From Arthrobacter pigmenti (GTDB lineage: Bacteria > Actinomycetota > Actinomycetes > Actinomycetales > Micrococcaceae): a stretch of 64,000 nt of DNA. The stretch is from contig NZ_JAATJL010000001.1 in the NCBI RefSeq assembly GCF_011927905.1, positions 744,001 through 808,000 of the forward strand. Direction: 5' to 3'. A program made the position numbers and the translations under genes. Below, piece after piece: positions 25,995-37,936 of this stretch (position 1 is the stretch's first letter; every line of letters starts with the position of its first letter). Under the pieces are notes generated by a model. It did no database searches and was not told the origin of the DNA. It worked only from the letters and a program-made list of their open reading frames with translations.

Positions 25995-28697
25995 CTATTC
26001 GACAGTAATCACGTTCGTCCGGTGGTCGTAGCTGAAGGTGACCGGGCCGCCGTCGTGCGTGAACGGGATATTCGCACCGCCCGGCGCTCCTCCGGCGCCA
26101 TAGTTCACTTTCCAGTTCCCGTTGAGGGCGGCCTTGAACTCGTAATTGCCGGCAGGGACATCGACGGAGAGCCGCCAGATCCCATCCGCGGGGTCGAGAG
26201 TCAATTGTGCTGCACCGCACGCAGGCATCCAGTCCTCCGCGCAACCGATCTCGGTGTTGAAGCTGCCGGGCGCTGAAACGGCGTCCGGTTGCTCAAAGCT
26301 CTCGCCGACCGTCACGGTGCGCACCTCGCTGTAGATACCGCCCAGTTCCGCGCGGTATCTGATCTCCGTCCCGTCGGGGACGCCCGCGACGTCGTCGAAC
26401 GCGGTATAGGCGGGGGAGGAGGTGTCGGTCCCGATCCCGGTCCAGGGACCGCCGTCGATGCTTCGTTCGAGCGTGACCTCATGCGTGGCCTTCTCGGGCT
26501 CCGCAACCGCGCGGACCTCTACGGTTCCCTGCACGGAAGCGTTCTCCTGGGGAGATTCAAGGCGTACGACGGCGGCAGGTACCTCCGCTTCGACAACAGG
26601 ACTCGCCGCGGTGTGCCGCTTGTTGTCCAGTACCACGGCCCGATACTCCAGGTCTGTTCCGGGGTCGAGCGCCGCGACGTCGTGGAATACGCGGTACGGC
26701 GCGTTGTCGTCGGTGCCAATGGGTGTCCACGTGCCGCCGTCCGACCGCGCCTCGAAGGTGACCTGGTAGAACGAGGAGCCATCGACGTCGGCCTGGACCA
26801 GCATCCGTCCGTTGTCCGCCTCAGCCGGTGCGGGCGTATCGAGGGCGATAGCGGGCGCGGCCTTTGAGCCGGGAATGCGACTGACGCCCTCGTACACCAC
26901 TGCTGAAAGCGGGGGCACGGTCACCTCAAGGGTGCCGTTGCGTTCGCTCTTGAGCTGGCGATCGCCGTCGCCGTACACCTTCTTGAACGGCCGCCCGGGC
27001 AGGTAGGTGGGGATGCTCGCGGTCTGCTCCTTGGTGCTGTTGTTGAGTGCCACCACATACTCGCGCTGCCTGCGCGTATCGATCCTCGAGAAGGCGTAGA
27101 TTCCCGGGCCGTCCGCAGCATACCGGTGTTGGTGTGCGCCGTCGCGGAGGGCGGGGTGGTCCTCCGTCACCTCTGCGAGCTCCTGGATCTTCTGGTACAT
27201 CGGGTGGCTGGTGTCAAAGTTGTCCTCGGCGTGGGTGGACGAAGTTCCCAGCAGGTCATCATCGAGGTATTCCGGCACCTGGCTCGCGAATAGTGTCTGG
27301 CGGGCGTCCTGGTCGCCTCCCGGGCCGGTGAAGCCCTGCTCGTCACCGTAGTAGATCACCGGGTTGCCGCGGGAGAAGTACATGAGCTCATGGGCCAGGC
27401 CGTCGCGGGCAAGCAGCTCGGATTCCGGTGCACCGGGGTTATCAGCGGCGATGAACCCGCCGATGCGCCCCATGTCGTGGTTCCCGAGGAACGTGGGCAG
27501 GCTATAGGCGTTCGAATCCGTGTCGGTGTACCAGTCATCGGCGAGGAAGAAATCCTCCAGGGTGCCGGCGTCGGCGCTGCGCGACGCGAATCCGCGGGCT
27601 GCATCCTGGAACGGGAAGTCCAGCACCGCCTGCATCGAATTGCGGGTGGTGTACTGGGAAGTGAAGTCCTTGGTGGTGTCGAAGACCTCGCCGAACATGA
27701 AGAACTCGTCCTTGCCCTGTTCGCGGGCGAATGCCAGGACGTCGGGCCCGAACTCCTGCCAGAACTCGTCATTGACGTGCTTCATGGTGTCGATGCGGAA
27801 TCCGTCCACGCCGAAGTCCGCAATCCACGTCTGGTAGATCTCCTTCATGCCGTCCACCACGGTGGGGTGTTCGGTGAAGAGGTCATCCAGTCCGAAGAAG
27901 TCGCCGTAATAGGAATCCTCACCGGCGAAGGTGGTGTCGCCACGGTTGTGGTAGAGCGAGGGATCGTTGAGCCAGGCCGGCACCTTGAGGTTCTCCTCAC
28001 CGGCTTCGAGCACGGGTGTGTACGGGAAGGACTCTTCGTTGTCGAGCGCCGGGAAGTCCTCGCTCCCGGCGACATCGCGGTCATCGAACTCTTCGCCTGC
28101 GGCGGTCCGGTAGGGTTCCCGGTCCTTGGAGATATACGGCATCCGGGCACCCTCCTCGTAGCCGATGACGTCCGCCGTGTGGTTGGTGATGATGTCGAAG
28201 TACACCTTCATGTCCCGCGAGTGGGCCTCATCGATGAGCGCCTTCAGATCCGCGTTGCTGCCCAAATGCGGGTCAATCTGCGTGAAATCGGTGATCCAGT
28301 AGCCGTGGTAGCCGGCCGAAGCGTCTGCGGTTTGCACGGGCTTGTTCTTGAAACTCGGCGTCAGCCAGATGGAAGTGGTCCCCAGCCCCTCGATGTAGTC
28401 CATTCGCTCCAGCAGGCCCTGGAGGTCACCGCCGTTATAGAAACCTTTACGGGTGGGGTCGAAGCCGGAAACCATCGGATCGGGGCCCAGCCCGCCGTCG
28501 TCGTTCGCGGTGGTCCCGTTTTCGAAGCGGTCGGCCATCACGAAGTAGAAATTTTCGTCCGTCACCGGTGCGCGCAGCGAAGTGAGGGCCGTTGGTCCGT
28601 CAGGTCCCGGTTTGGGTTTGGCCTGCGCGGGAAGGGCGGATCCTGTCGCTGCCAGAACGGCAGCAAGAACGACGACGGCGGCGTGGCGCACCAGCAT
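25995..28697 (-). CDS. Secreted alpha-amylase (GH13) with C-terminal X25-type module
   Basis: This 900-residue exported enzyme has a signal peptide (residues 1-27, cleavage near PAQA-KPKP). The GH13 catalytic regions are complete: DIITNHT (D168, N172, H173), GFRIDTMKHV (nucleophile D303), FMFGEVFD (acid E337) and FLGNHDMGR (D408). Two beta-sandwich modules follow (about 620-790, each with a D/E-rich xxWTPIGTDD- or PWTGIGTDT-type strand). The C-terminal module (about 800-900) has FNTEIGCAEDWMPACGAAQL and PAGNYEFKAALNGNWKVNYG, as in the X25 modules of pullulanases. It hydrolyses alpha-1,4-glucans outside the cell. The start at 28697 has GGAGG; the frame continuing to 29330 overlaps the MFS gene and is not coding. 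Confidence 0.93.
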   Translation of the reverse strand: MLVRHAAVVVLAAVLAATGSALPAQAKPKPGPDGPTALTSLRAPVTDENFYFVMADRFENGTTANDDGGLGPDPMVSGFDPTRKGFYNGGDLQGLLERMDYIEGLGTTSIWLTPSFKNKPVQTADASAGYHGYWITDFTQIDPHLGSNADLKALIDEAHSRDMKVYFDIITNHTADVIGYEEGARMPYISKDREPYRTAAGEEFDDRDVAGSEDFPALDNEESFPYTPVLEAGEENLKVPAWLNDPSLYHNRGDTTFAGEDSYYGDFFGLDDLFTEHPTVVDGMKEIYQTWIADFGVDGFRIDTMKHVNDEFWQEFGPDVLAFAREQGKDEFFMFGEVFDTTKDFTSQYTTRNSMQAVLDFPFQDAARGFASRSADAGTLEDFFLADDWYTDTDSNAYSLPTFLGNHDMGRIGGFIAADNPGAPESELLARDGLAHELMYFSRGNPVIYYGDEQGFTGPGGDQDARQTLFASQVPEYLDDDLLGTSSTHAEDNFDTSHPMYQKIQELAEVTEDHPALRDGAHQHRYAADGPGIYAFSRIDTRRQREYVVALNNSTKEQTASIPTYLPGRPFKKVYGDGDRQLKSERNGTLEVTVPPLSAVVYEGVSRIPGSKAAPAIALDTPAPAEADNGRMLVQADVDGSSFYQVTFEARSDGGTWTPIGTDDNAPYRVFHDVAALDPGTDLEYRAVVLDNKRHTAASPVVEAEVPAAVVRLESPQENASVQGTVEVRAVAEPEKATHEVTLERSIDGGPWTGIGTDTSSPAYTAFDDVAGVPDGTEIRYRAELGGIYSEVRTVTVGESFEQPDAVSAPGSFNTEIGCAEDWMPACGAAQLTLDPADGIWRLSVDVPAGNYEFKAALNGNWKVNYGAGGAPGGANIPFTHDGGPVTFSYDHRTNVITVE

Positions 28698-28753
28698 GAG
28701 ACCTCCGGGAGAGTGGATCACCTTAGAGTGTCCCAGCTCACATGGACTGTCAA

Positions 28754-30103
28754 CTAAAGTGCGGCACCACGGGTCTCGGGTGCCTTCAGTGCCATCCACA
28801 GCACTGCGAGCAGCACAAGAAGACCCGTTGCCGCGAAGGTCAGCGGCAGCCCCAGATACGGCCACAGCAGCGAGCCGAAGATCAGTGGAACCAGGCCGGC
28901 GCCCACACGGGAAACCGTTGACGCCCAACCGAATCCCGACCCCCGCAGCTCTGTGGGGTAGAGCTCCGACACATAGGTGTAGAGAACCGGAATGGCCACC
29001 TGAATGGTGAAGCCAAACGCCAGCAGCCAGAACGTCGCAACGACAGGCAACTCGACACTGAGGGCAAAGATCACCAGAACGACGGCGGACAGCGGGCCGG
29101 ACACGCCAAGAATCCACTTTCGTCCCACGCGTTCCACGAGCAGGGCAGCGGCCACGACGCCAAGGAAGCCGATGCCCGTCATACCGGCTGTTGTCAGGAA
29201 GGCGACCGACTGCCGGAACCCTGCGGTGATGAGGATCTGGGGCATCCAGGTCAGGGCGCCGTAGTAGACGAGGAGGATGGTCAGGAAGAGTCCCCAGGCG
29301 GCCAGGGTGATGCGCCAGTTGAACCGCCACAGCGCCGTGAACTGCCCGGTCAGGCCACCGAGCGTGAGCCGTGGATCGTCACCGGCTTCGGGCAGCCGCC
29401 ATCGCCGTGCGGTTCCACCCGTGCTCCGGACCAGTTGGTTAATCACGGCCTTCGCCTCGTCCGTTCGTCCACGCTGGACCAGATAGAGGGGCGACTCCGG
29501 GACCGACCGCCGCACCCAGAACACAAGCAACGCCGGAAGCACCATCACCAGCATGAGGTAACGCCAGTCGCCGAAAGCGGCGATGAGCAGCGCCGAGACC
29601 ACACCGCACAGGGCTGCGCCGATAGGCCACCACCCATCCATGGCGGTGAGAACGCGGCCGCGGTGCTTCCTTGGTGTGAACTCGCCGACCAGGGCGTAAT
29701 CGACCGGGATACAGCCGCCCAGGCCGAAGCCGGCGAGGAACCGGAAGATGCAGAACCAGATGAGATCCCCGGAGAGTGCGCCCAGCACGGTGAACACGGA
29801 AAAGATCAGCAGCGTAGCCGTGAACGCCTTCTTGCGACCGATGATGTCGGCGATCGAACCCCATGCAAAAGCGCCCACTGCCATGCCGATCAGATTGGAC
29901 GTGCCCACCCAGGCAGCCTGCCCCGGCGTCAGGCCCCACTCATCCGAAAGCAACGGGATGAGGTAGCCGTTGAGTGTGACGTCCCAGGCGTCGAACATGA
30001 AGCCGAGCCCGCCGATCAGGAAAATTCTGCCCTGCACCCGCCAGCGCCACGGCAGGTCCTGGACAACCTGGTCGCCGGTGGGAAGTTCGGTGTGGGTGCT
30101 CAC
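28754..30103 (-). CDS. MFS transporter (sugar/metabolite porter family)
   Basis: This 449-residue 12-TM carrier shows the sugar-porter-type landmarks [20 protein letters not shown] in TM1 (conserved Asp), [13 protein letters not shown] (loop 2-3 motif), [20 protein letters not shown] in TM4-5, [16 protein letters not shown] before the central loop, and RVGRKW-type repeats in the second half. Relatives carry sugars, aromatic acids or inositol. It is 56 nt upstream of the amylase on the same strand but is probably an independent unit. The substrate cannot be read from the sequence. Confidence 0.9.
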   Translation of the reverse strand: MSTHTELPTGDQVVQDLPWRWRVQGRIFLIGGLGFMFDAWDVTLNGYLIPLLSDEWGLTPGQAAWVGTSNLIGMAVGAFAWGSIADIIGRKKAFTATLLIFSVFTVLGALSGDLIWFCIFRFLAGFGLGGCIPVDYALVGEFTPRKHRGRVLTAMDGWWPIGAALCGVVSALLIAAFGDWRYLMLVMVLPALLVFWVRRSVPESPLYLVQRGRTDEAKAVINQLVRSTGGTARRWRLPEAGDDPRLTLGGLTGQFTALWRFNWRITLAAWGLFLTILLVYYGALTWMPQILITAGFRQSVAFLTTAGMTGIGFLGVVAAALLVERVGRKWILGVSGPLSAVVLVIFALSVELPVVATFWLLAFGFTIQVAIPVLYTYVSELYPTELRGSGFGWASTVSRVGAGLVPLIFGSLLWPYLGLPLTFAATGLLVLLAVLWMALKAPETRGAAL

Positions 30104-30256
30104 TGGGGCTCTCTCGCATGGGATCCAACTTTTCGAACACCATACCGCCGCGCACGGACAGTCTTGCTTCGTAAGCCGTCTGCCCGGCTAAAGAGAGCAG
30201 GCAGCAGTGTTTTAGACTTGGAGCGATCCCACTGCACTCATTCCCTGGAGACCTGC

Positions 30257-31873
30257 GTGACTTTGACCAACCTTGACCGCGTTCCCATCCGCCGCGCGCT
30301 GATTTCCGTTTACGACAAGACGGGGCTCGAGGAACTCGCGCAGGGGTTGCATTCCGCCGGCGTGCGTATTGTGTCGACCGGTTCCACGGCCAGGAAGATT
30401 GCGGCCGCCGGAATTCCGGTTCAGGAAGTCGAAGAGGTTACAGGCTCGCCCGAGATGCTGGACGGCCGCGTCAAGACCCTCCACCCGCGCGTTCACGGCG
30501 GGATTCTTGCCGATCGTCGGGTGCCGGCCCACATGGACACGCTTGCGCAGATGGAGATTGAGGCCTTCGACCTGGTGGTGGTGAATCTTTATCCGTTCGT
30601 CCACACAGTCAAGTCGGGGGCCGGACAGGACGACGTCGTCGAGCAGATCGATATCGGTGGTCCCGCGATGGTCCGCTCGGCCGCGAAAAACCACGCCGCC
30701 GTCGCCATTGTGGTTGATCCCGCGAACTACGCCAGTGTTGTGCAAGCCGCCAGTGAGGGAGGGTTCGATCTGAAGACGCGCCAGCGGCTCGCAGCCCGTG
30801 CCTTTGCGCACACAGCTTCCTATGACAATGCGGTGGCCACCTGGACAGCGAGTCAGTTCCTCGACGAAGACGGGGACGGCGTGGTGGACTGGCCGGCCTA
30901 CGCCGGTCTCGCGCTCGAGCGCTCCGAGGTGCTGCGCTACGGCGAAAACCCGCACCAACAGGCCGCGCTCTACGTGGACAAGGCAGCTCCGGTGGGAATC
31001 GCGCAGGCCGATCAGCTGCACGGCAAGGCGATGAGCTACAACAACTTCGTGGACGCGGACGCCGCTCTGCGTGCCGCTTTCGACTTGGCGGAACCCGCCG
31101 TCGCCGTCATCAAGCATGCGAACCCATGCGGTGTTGCCATCGGCTCCGCAGACGCAGTGGATCCAATCGCTGACGCCCACGCCAAAGCGCATGCCTGTGA
31201 CCCGGTATCAGCCTTCGGCGGGGTGATTGCGGCCAACCGGACGGTCACGGCGGGCATGGCCCGGACCGTGAAGGACATCTTCACCGAGGTTGTCATCGCT
31301 CCGGGTTTCGATCCCGAAGCGGTGGCGATCCTGTCGCAGAAGAAGAACATCCGCCTTCTCGCGCTGCCTGAAGGCTATGACCGGTACCCGACGGAAATCC
31401 GGCAGGTCTCAGGCGGAGTGCTCCTCCAGGTCAGCGACACCGTGCAGGCCGACGGCGACAATCCGGAGAACTGGACCCTCGCCGCGGGCGAGCCGGCTGA
31501 TGAGGCAACCCTCGCCGATCTCGCCTTTGCCTGGACCGCGTGCCGTGCCGCGAAGTCCAACGCAATCCTGCTCGCCCGGGACGGTGCCGCCGTCGGCGTC
31601 GGAATGGGGCAGGTCAACCGGCTCGATTCCTGCCGCCTCGCGGTGGAGCGGGCCAACACGCTCGACGGTGACGGTGAGGAGCGCGCGCGCGGCGCCGTGG
31701 CGGCGTCGGACGCGTTCTTCCCCTTCGCAGATGGTCTGCAGATCCTGATCGACGCCGGTGTCCGCGCCGTCGTCCAGCCCGGCGGTTCGGTGCGCGACCA
31801 GGAGGTTATCGACGCCGCGACGGCCGCCGGTATCACCATGTACTTCACCGGGGCACGCCACTTCTTTCACTGA
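30257..31873 (+). CDS. purH: Bifunctional AICAR transformylase/IMP cyclohydrolase
   Basis: This 538-residue enzyme catalyses the last two steps of purine synthesis. Residues 1-145 form the MGS-like IMP cyclohydrolase domain ([50 protein letters not shown]). The rest is the AICAR transformylase with [32 protein letters not shown] and [13 protein letters not shown] (Lys-x-x-x-Pro-Cys-Gly) and the C-terminal [18 protein letters not shown]. The start is GTG at 30257 with GGAG upstream; a longer frame runs back into the opposite MFS gene. ZMP (AICAR), its substrate, is the ligand expected for the riboswitch upstream of glyA. Confidence 0.97.
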   Translation: MTLTNLDRVPIRRALISVYDKTGLEELAQGLHSAGVRIVSTGSTARKIAAAGIPVQEVEEVTGSPEMLDGRVKTLHPRVHGGILADRRVPAHMDTLAQMEIEAFDLVVVNLYPFVHTVKSGAGQDDVVEQIDIGGPAMVRSAAKNHAAVAIVVDPANYASVVQAASEGGFDLKTRQRLAARAFAHTASYDNAVATWTASQFLDEDGDGVVDWPAYAGLALERSEVLRYGENPHQQAALYVDKAAPVGIAQADQLHGKAMSYNNFVDADAALRAAFDLAEPAVAVIKHANPCGVAIGSADAVDPIADAHAKAHACDPVSAFGGVIAANRTVTAGMARTVKDIFTEVVIAPGFDPEAVAILSQKKNIRLLALPEGYDRYPTEIRQVSGGVLLQVSDTVQADGDNPENWTLAAGEPADEATLADLAFAWTACRAAKSNAILLARDGAAVGVGMGQVNRLDSCRLAVERANTLDGDGEERARGAVAASDAFFPFADGLQILIDAGVRAVVQPGGSVRDQEVIDAATAAGITMYFTGARHFFH

Positions 31874-31944
31874 ACCGGTACGTTAGACACGTTGAAGCAC
31901 CAACATAATTCAGCACATAAAGACCCTCAGGGAGACGCCTAACA

Positions 31945-34164
<2,220 letters not shown>

Positions 34165-34180
34165 TCATCTGCTTCTCGGC

Positions 34181-34223
34181 GGCCCCGGATTCGCGCACTT
34201 TTTCGCGTGAATCCGGGGCCTTT
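34181..34223 (+). terminator. Rho-independent terminator after icd
   Basis: GGCCCCGGATTCGCGC (34181-34196) pairs with 34205-34220 (one mismatch) around an 8-nt loop, and TTT follows. It lies 16 nt after the icd stop and separates icd from the exported-protein genes. Confidence 0.85.
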
Positions 34224-34336
34224 CGTGTGGGTGGAGAAGTTTTTAGGAGTTAGCCCATCCAAGTGACTATTTACACCGAATTGGAAGCATGCTTTCCTTG
34301 ATTCCTGGGGAAGCGATCCACAGGGGGTGGTGACAG

Positions 34337-35467
34337 ATGGAAAGGCGCATTCGCCGATCTGCCGCTGCCGGCCTGCGCATCTCACTTCTCGGCGGCTGTG
34401 GAGCGCTGGGTTTTCTGGCGTTTTCCGCCGCTACAGCAACAGCCGACGACGACGGCCATGGCCTATCCGGCGCCCTCACCTCCGTGGTCGAGTCAGTTGC
34501 GACTCCCACGGAAGCTGTGTTGGAAGAAGTCGGTTCGTCATTGAAGCCGGCCGTTGAAGCGGTGGTGCCGTCGTCGTCGGCTTCGGCTGTTCCGCCAGTG
34601 TCCGACGTCGTCAGCAACGTACCCGAGCTCATCGGTGAAGTGAGCGTTGCCGAGACAGTTGCACCGGTTACCTCCCTGGTTGATTCGGTGGTGTCGCAGG
34701 TTCCGGTGGTCAACCGGGTAGTTCCCGAGGGGACAACTTCAAGGGTCACGCAGCCGGTTCTTGATGCGGTGGATACAACCGTTGAGCCGGTGCTTACGCC
34801 GGTACAGCGGGTTCTCACGCCCGTCGTCGATGCCGTGGATCCTGTGATCGAGACAGTGGAACCGGTGGTCGATGTTGTTGAACATGTGGTGACGCCGGTT
34901 GTTGATCCTGTTGTGGATGTCGTGGACCCGGTCGTAGATGTGGTTGAGCCTGTCTCGGATCCTGTTGCACCGGCGGTGCCGGCACCCGATGTTATCGAAC
35001 CCGTTGTTCCCGAGCGCGCACCAGTGGCTTCCGTAGTCGATAGCGAGCAGACAATTCCTCCCGACTCCAACGGCGTCTCGGGAGTTCCTGTCACGACGAC
35101 ATCGGTTGCTGCTGACGATCGTCCGGCGGGTAAGCGCGTGGGTTCGTCGAGCATCACGGTTAGTGGCCCGCCGGTCGACCTGACGTCGTCGCCGATATTT
35201 GTCTCCGGTGACGAGTTTGTTGTGCAGGAAGCTCCTTTGCTGACGCTCGCGGACGCCCAGCCAGCCGCCTCGCCAACGGGTTCGCCAATGCTCAGTTCCG
35301 GCGCCGGTTCTGCCTCCGCTGGATCCGCTGGGCCAGGCGGCGTTGGTGCTGCTGACATGCCATCGTCATTCGATCCTGCATTTTCTTCGACGGACCCCAG
35401 GCAGTCCCGCGACTCCGCGGCACTGCCTCAGGGGCCAACTTTCGATCCCGGCTCAACTCCCGATTGA
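34337..35467 (+). CDS. Exported Val/Pro-repeat protein, function unknown
   Basis: This 376-residue protein has a signal peptide: RRIRRSAAAGLRIS, a hydrophobic core and a cut near TATA-DDD (about residue 36). Residues about 100-225 are a low-complexity run of Val-Pro-Val-Val-Asp/Glu units (PVVDVVDPVVDVVEPV style, period 5-8), giving an alternating, probably extended structure. The C-terminal 100 residues are Ser/Gly/Pro-rich; no cysteines and no sorting signal or membrane anchor are seen. It lies 89 nt upstream of the chaplin-like gene, same strand, so joint expression is likely. A surface or cell-wall-associated role is inference. I do not recognise a named family. Confidence 0.8.
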   Translation: MERRIRRSAAAGLRISLLGGCGALGFLAFSAATATADDDGHGLSGALTSVVESVATPTEAVLEEVGSSLKPAVEAVVPSSSASAVPPVSDVVSNVPELIGEVSVAETVAPVTSLVDSVVSQVPVVNRVVPEGTTSRVTQPVLDAVDTTVEPVLTPVQRVLTPVVDAVDPVIETVEPVVDVVEHVVTPVVDPVVDVVDPVVDVVEPVSDPVAPAVPAPDVIEPVVPERAPVASVVDSEQTIPPDSNGVSGVPVTTTSVAADDRPAGKRVGSSSITVSGPPVDLTSSPIFVSGDEFVVQEAPLLTLADAQPAASPTGSPMLSSGAGSASAGSAGPGGVGAADMPSSFDPAFSSTDPRQSRDSAALPQGPTFDPGSTPD

Positions 35468-35556
35468 TGAGCTCGTCGCTGCCCTCCACGCGGTAGCAGA
35501 AGAGCTTCTGTGGCGCTCGAAGCGCCACGTCAAACATCAATTCAGGAGAAAACATC

Positions 35557-37767
35557 ATGCAAACGTGCATACAACGAGGGATCAAAGTATTCCTCCTAGC
35601 CGGGGGCATTCTGGTCCTTGGCGCTGGGGCGGCGTCCGCCGCGGAACCCGGCACAGAAGTATTGGGCGGCGTAAGTGCGCCAGTGAATGTCAGCGGTAAC
35701 GCCGTTTCGGTGATTGGGGACGCTTCCTCTGAGGGGTCGACGTCGTCATCGGGCGGGGGAGTAGCCGCTGGCAGCGAGGCATCGTCCGGCGAGGATGATT
35801 CGCTACTTGGCGGTGTGACGGCTGTGGTTGAGGCTGTGGCTCCGGTAAATGTCAGCGGGAATGCGGTGTCGGTGATTGGTGATTCGTCGACTGGCGGTTC
35901 GGATGCTGCGGCTGGTGGTTCCACGTCTGGTGGTGCCGGTGTTGCTGGTGGGTCGTCGGATGACGGTCTGGTCGGTGATGTGGCCGCTGTGGTTGAGGCT
36001 GTGGCTCCGGTGAATGTCAGCGGGAATGCGGTGTCGGTGATTGGTGATTCGTCGACTGGCGGTTCGGGTGCTGCGGCTGGTGGTTCTACGTCTGGTGGTG
36101 GCGGTGTTGCTGGTGGGTCGTCGGATGACGGTCTGGTCGGTGATGTGGCCGCTGTGGTTGAGGCTGTGGCTCCGGTGAATGTCAGCGGGAATGCGGTGTC
36201 GGTGATTGGTGATTCGTCGACTGGCGGTTCGGGTGCTGCGGCTGGTGGTTCTACGTCTGGTGGTGGCGGTGTTGCTGGTGGGTCGTCGGATGAGGGTCTG
36301 GTCGGTGATGTGGCCGCTGTGGTTGAGGCTGTGGCTCCGGTGAATGTCAGCGGGAATGCGGTGTCGGTGATTGGTGATTCCTCGGCTGAGGGCTCGGATG
36401 CGGCTGCTGGTGGTGCAACCTCCGGTGGTGCCGACAGCAGTTCGGAATCCGGTAGTTCGGATGATTCGCTGGTGGGCGATGTTGTCGGTGATGTTGATGC
36501 TGTGGCTCCGGTGAATGTCAGCGGGAATGCGGTGTCGGTGATTGGTGATTCCTCGACTGGCGGTTCGGATGCTGCGGCTGGCGGTTCCACGTCTGGTGGT
36601 GGCGGTATTGCTGGTGGGTCGTCGGATGACGGTCTGGTCGGTGATGTGGCCGCTGTGGTTGAGGCTGTGGCTCCGGTGAATGTCAGCGGGAATGCGGTGT
36701 CGGTGATTGGTGATTCCTCGACTGGCGGTTCGGATGCTGCGGCTGGCGGTTCCACGTCTGGTGGTGGCGGTATTGCTGGTGGGTCGTCGGATGACGGTCT
36801 GGTCGGTGATGTGGCCGCTGTGGTTGAGGCTGTGGCTCCGGTGAATGTCAGCGGGAATGCGGTGTCGGTGATTGGTGATTCCTCGACTGAGGGCTCGGAT
36901 GCGGCTGCTGGTGGTGCAACCTCCGGTGGTGCCGACAGCAGTTCGGAAGGCAGCGCCGATGACGGTTTGCTCGGCGACATCGGACTTGATCTCGGCGCTA
37001 TCGCACCGGTCAATGTTGGGTGCAACGCGGTGTCGGTGATTGGCGACAGCTCATCTTCGAACTGCGAATCAGCGGCAACTGCCAATGGTGGCTCGTCGGG
37101 AAGTAACGGTGGCTCTGCTGGCGGTGGTTCGGATGATTCCCTGGTGGGGGATGTCATCGGGAGTGTTGATGTCGTGGTCCCCGTGAACGTCGGGTGTAAC
37201 GCAGTCTCGGTGATTGGTGACACCTCCACCTCCGATTGCGGTTCGGCTGCAGGGAACCCGGATGATCCCACAGGCCCAACGGATCCCACGGACCCAACGG
37301 ATCCCACGGACCCAACGGATCCCACGGACCCAACGGATCCCACGGATCCCACGGATCCCACGGATCCAACGGACCCAACGGACTCAACGGATCCCACGGA
37401 TCCCACGGATCCCACTGATCCAACGGACCCAACGGACTCAACGGATCCCACGGATCCCACCGATCCTCAGGGGCCAGCCACGGGTGATGACGGCAACGGG
37501 ACGCCAGGAGCCGGAACGGACAACGGACTCAACAACGGCACCGACTTCAGGGTTGTCCTGGCCAGTGCGGGCGTCACGGCCGGCGCAGGCGTCGCGGACC
37601 GCGCCGCAACGAACGCAACGAGCGCTGCAGGCACAGCAGGCTCAGCGGCTCGCGGCAGTCTCGCTCAGACCGGCGTCGATTCGTCGCTGTTGCTTCTGAT
37701 GGGAGGCCTGCTCGTCATAAGCGGCGTCGCCCTGGTCGCACGCCGGGTTCGCACAGTGCGGATCTAA
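35557..37767 (+). CDS. Chaplin-like ten-repeat surface protein with LAQTG sorting signal
   Basis: This 736-residue protein has a signal peptide (IKVFLLAGGILVLGAGAASA, cut near residue 30). Ten copies of the core PVNVSGNAVSVIGD follow, mostly every 55 residues, joined by Gly/Ser/Ala linkers. The core resembles the amyloid-forming heart of chaplins (PVNVCGNSVNVIG). Repeats 1-8 have Ser-Gly where repeats 9 and 10 have Gly-Cys, and those two also end in a second Cys 14 residues on (NCES, DCGS). A Pro-Thr-Asp stalk of about 65 residues and a C-terminal LAQTG, hydrophobic helix and RRVRTVRI tail form a class E-type sorting signal. AGGAG precedes the ATG. Wall anchoring is well supported; amyloid or hydrophobin-like action is inferred. 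Confidence 0.85.
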   Translation: MQTCIQRGIKVFLLAGGILVLGAGAASAAEPGTEVLGGVSAPVNVSGNAVSVIGDASSEGSTSSSGGGVAAGSEASSGEDDSLLGGVTAVVEAVAPVNVSGNAVSVIGDSSTGGSDAAAGGSTSGGAGVAGGSSDDGLVGDVAAVVEAVAPVNVSGNAVSVIGDSSTGGSGAAAGGSTSGGGGVAGGSSDDGLVGDVAAVVEAVAPVNVSGNAVSVIGDSSTGGSGAAAGGSTSGGGGVAGGSSDEGLVGDVAAVVEAVAPVNVSGNAVSVIGDSSAEGSDAAAGGATSGGADSSSESGSSDDSLVGDVVGDVDAVAPVNVSGNAVSVIGDSSTGGSDAAAGGSTSGGGGIAGGSSDDGLVGDVAAVVEAVAPVNVSGNAVSVIGDSSTGGSDAAAGGSTSGGGGIAGGSSDDGLVGDVAAVVEAVAPVNVSGNAVSVIGDSSTEGSDAAAGGATSGGADSSSEGSADDGLLGDIGLDLGAIAPVNVGCNAVSVIGDSSSSNCESAATANGGSSGSNGGSAGGGSDDSLVGDVIGSVDVVVPVNVGCNAVSVIGDTSTSDCGSAAGNPDDPTGPTDPTDPTDPTDPTDPTDPTDPTDPTDPTDPTDPTDSTDPTDPTDPTDPTDPTDSTDPTDPTDPQGPATGDDGNGTPGAGTDNGLNNGTDFRVVLASAGVTAGAGVADRAATNATSAAGTAGSAARGSLAQTGVDSSLLLLMGGLLVISGVALVARRVRTVRI
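35836..36996 (+). repeat. 165-bp tandem repeats inside the chaplin-like gene
   Basis: Units start (GTGGCTCCGGT) at 35836, 36001, 36166, 36331, 36502, 36667 and 36832: spacing 165 bp, once 171. Adjacent units are nearly identical at DNA level, including synonymous sites, which points to recent duplication or gene conversion. Diverged copies flank them near 35668, 37003 and 37168. Confidence 0.95.
37267..37470 (+). repeat. Short tandem array encoding the Pro-Thr-Asp stalk
   Basis: About 200 bp built of 9- and 18-bp units (GATCCCACG and GACCCAACG) encode PTD repeats with two PTDSTD variants. The reading frame is kept because every unit is a multiple of 3. Such arrays are prone to slippage, so copy number may vary between strains. 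Confidence 0.92.
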
Positions 37768-37779
37768 TGACGAAGGCAA

Positions 37780-37810
37780 GTTGGCCGGAGCAGATCGAGC
37801 TCCGGCCAAC
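37780..37810 (+). terminator. Hairpin after the chaplin-like gene
   Basis: GTTGGCCGGAGC (37780-37791) pairs perfectly with 37799-37810 around a 7-nt loop, 12 nt after the stop. No U-tract follows, as is common in high-GC actinobacteria. Confidence 0.78.
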
Positions 37811-37936
37811 TAGCCACGTCAGAAGCAGCCGCTTGTTGAGAGGCCGAGCACGGAGCCAAGCCCAACATTAGGTGCCTCGCGTAACAATTCCTGTCCGAGT
37901 AAGTTGCGCGGAAATGTTCGTGTTACTGCTTGAACC

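Noticed and set aside
27390-28757. A 455-codon plus-strand frame opposite the amylase
   Set aside because: The minus strand encodes all four GH13 motifs and a signal peptide; the plus frame is a shadow.
28698-29330. N-terminal extension of the amylase to 1111 residues
   Set aside because: The added residues overlap the MFS gene out of frame, and a signal peptide with GGAGG starts at 28697.
34221-34336. A cyclic-di-AMP or other riboswitch before the Val/Pro-repeat gene
   Set aside because: Apart from a short AAGCATGCTT palindrome I find no conserved riboswitch core in this leader.
35836-36996. CRISPR-like array
   Set aside because: Repeats are 165 bp, lie within one reading frame, have no unique spacers and no cas genes are nearby.
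35292-37460. A 722-codon open frame on the minus strand across the repeat region
   Set aside because: It is the mirror of the repeat-encoding plus strand; its Ser/Thr/Pro and Gly-Ser-Val runs are low-complexity by-products, and the plus frame has a signal peptide, anchor and ribosome site.
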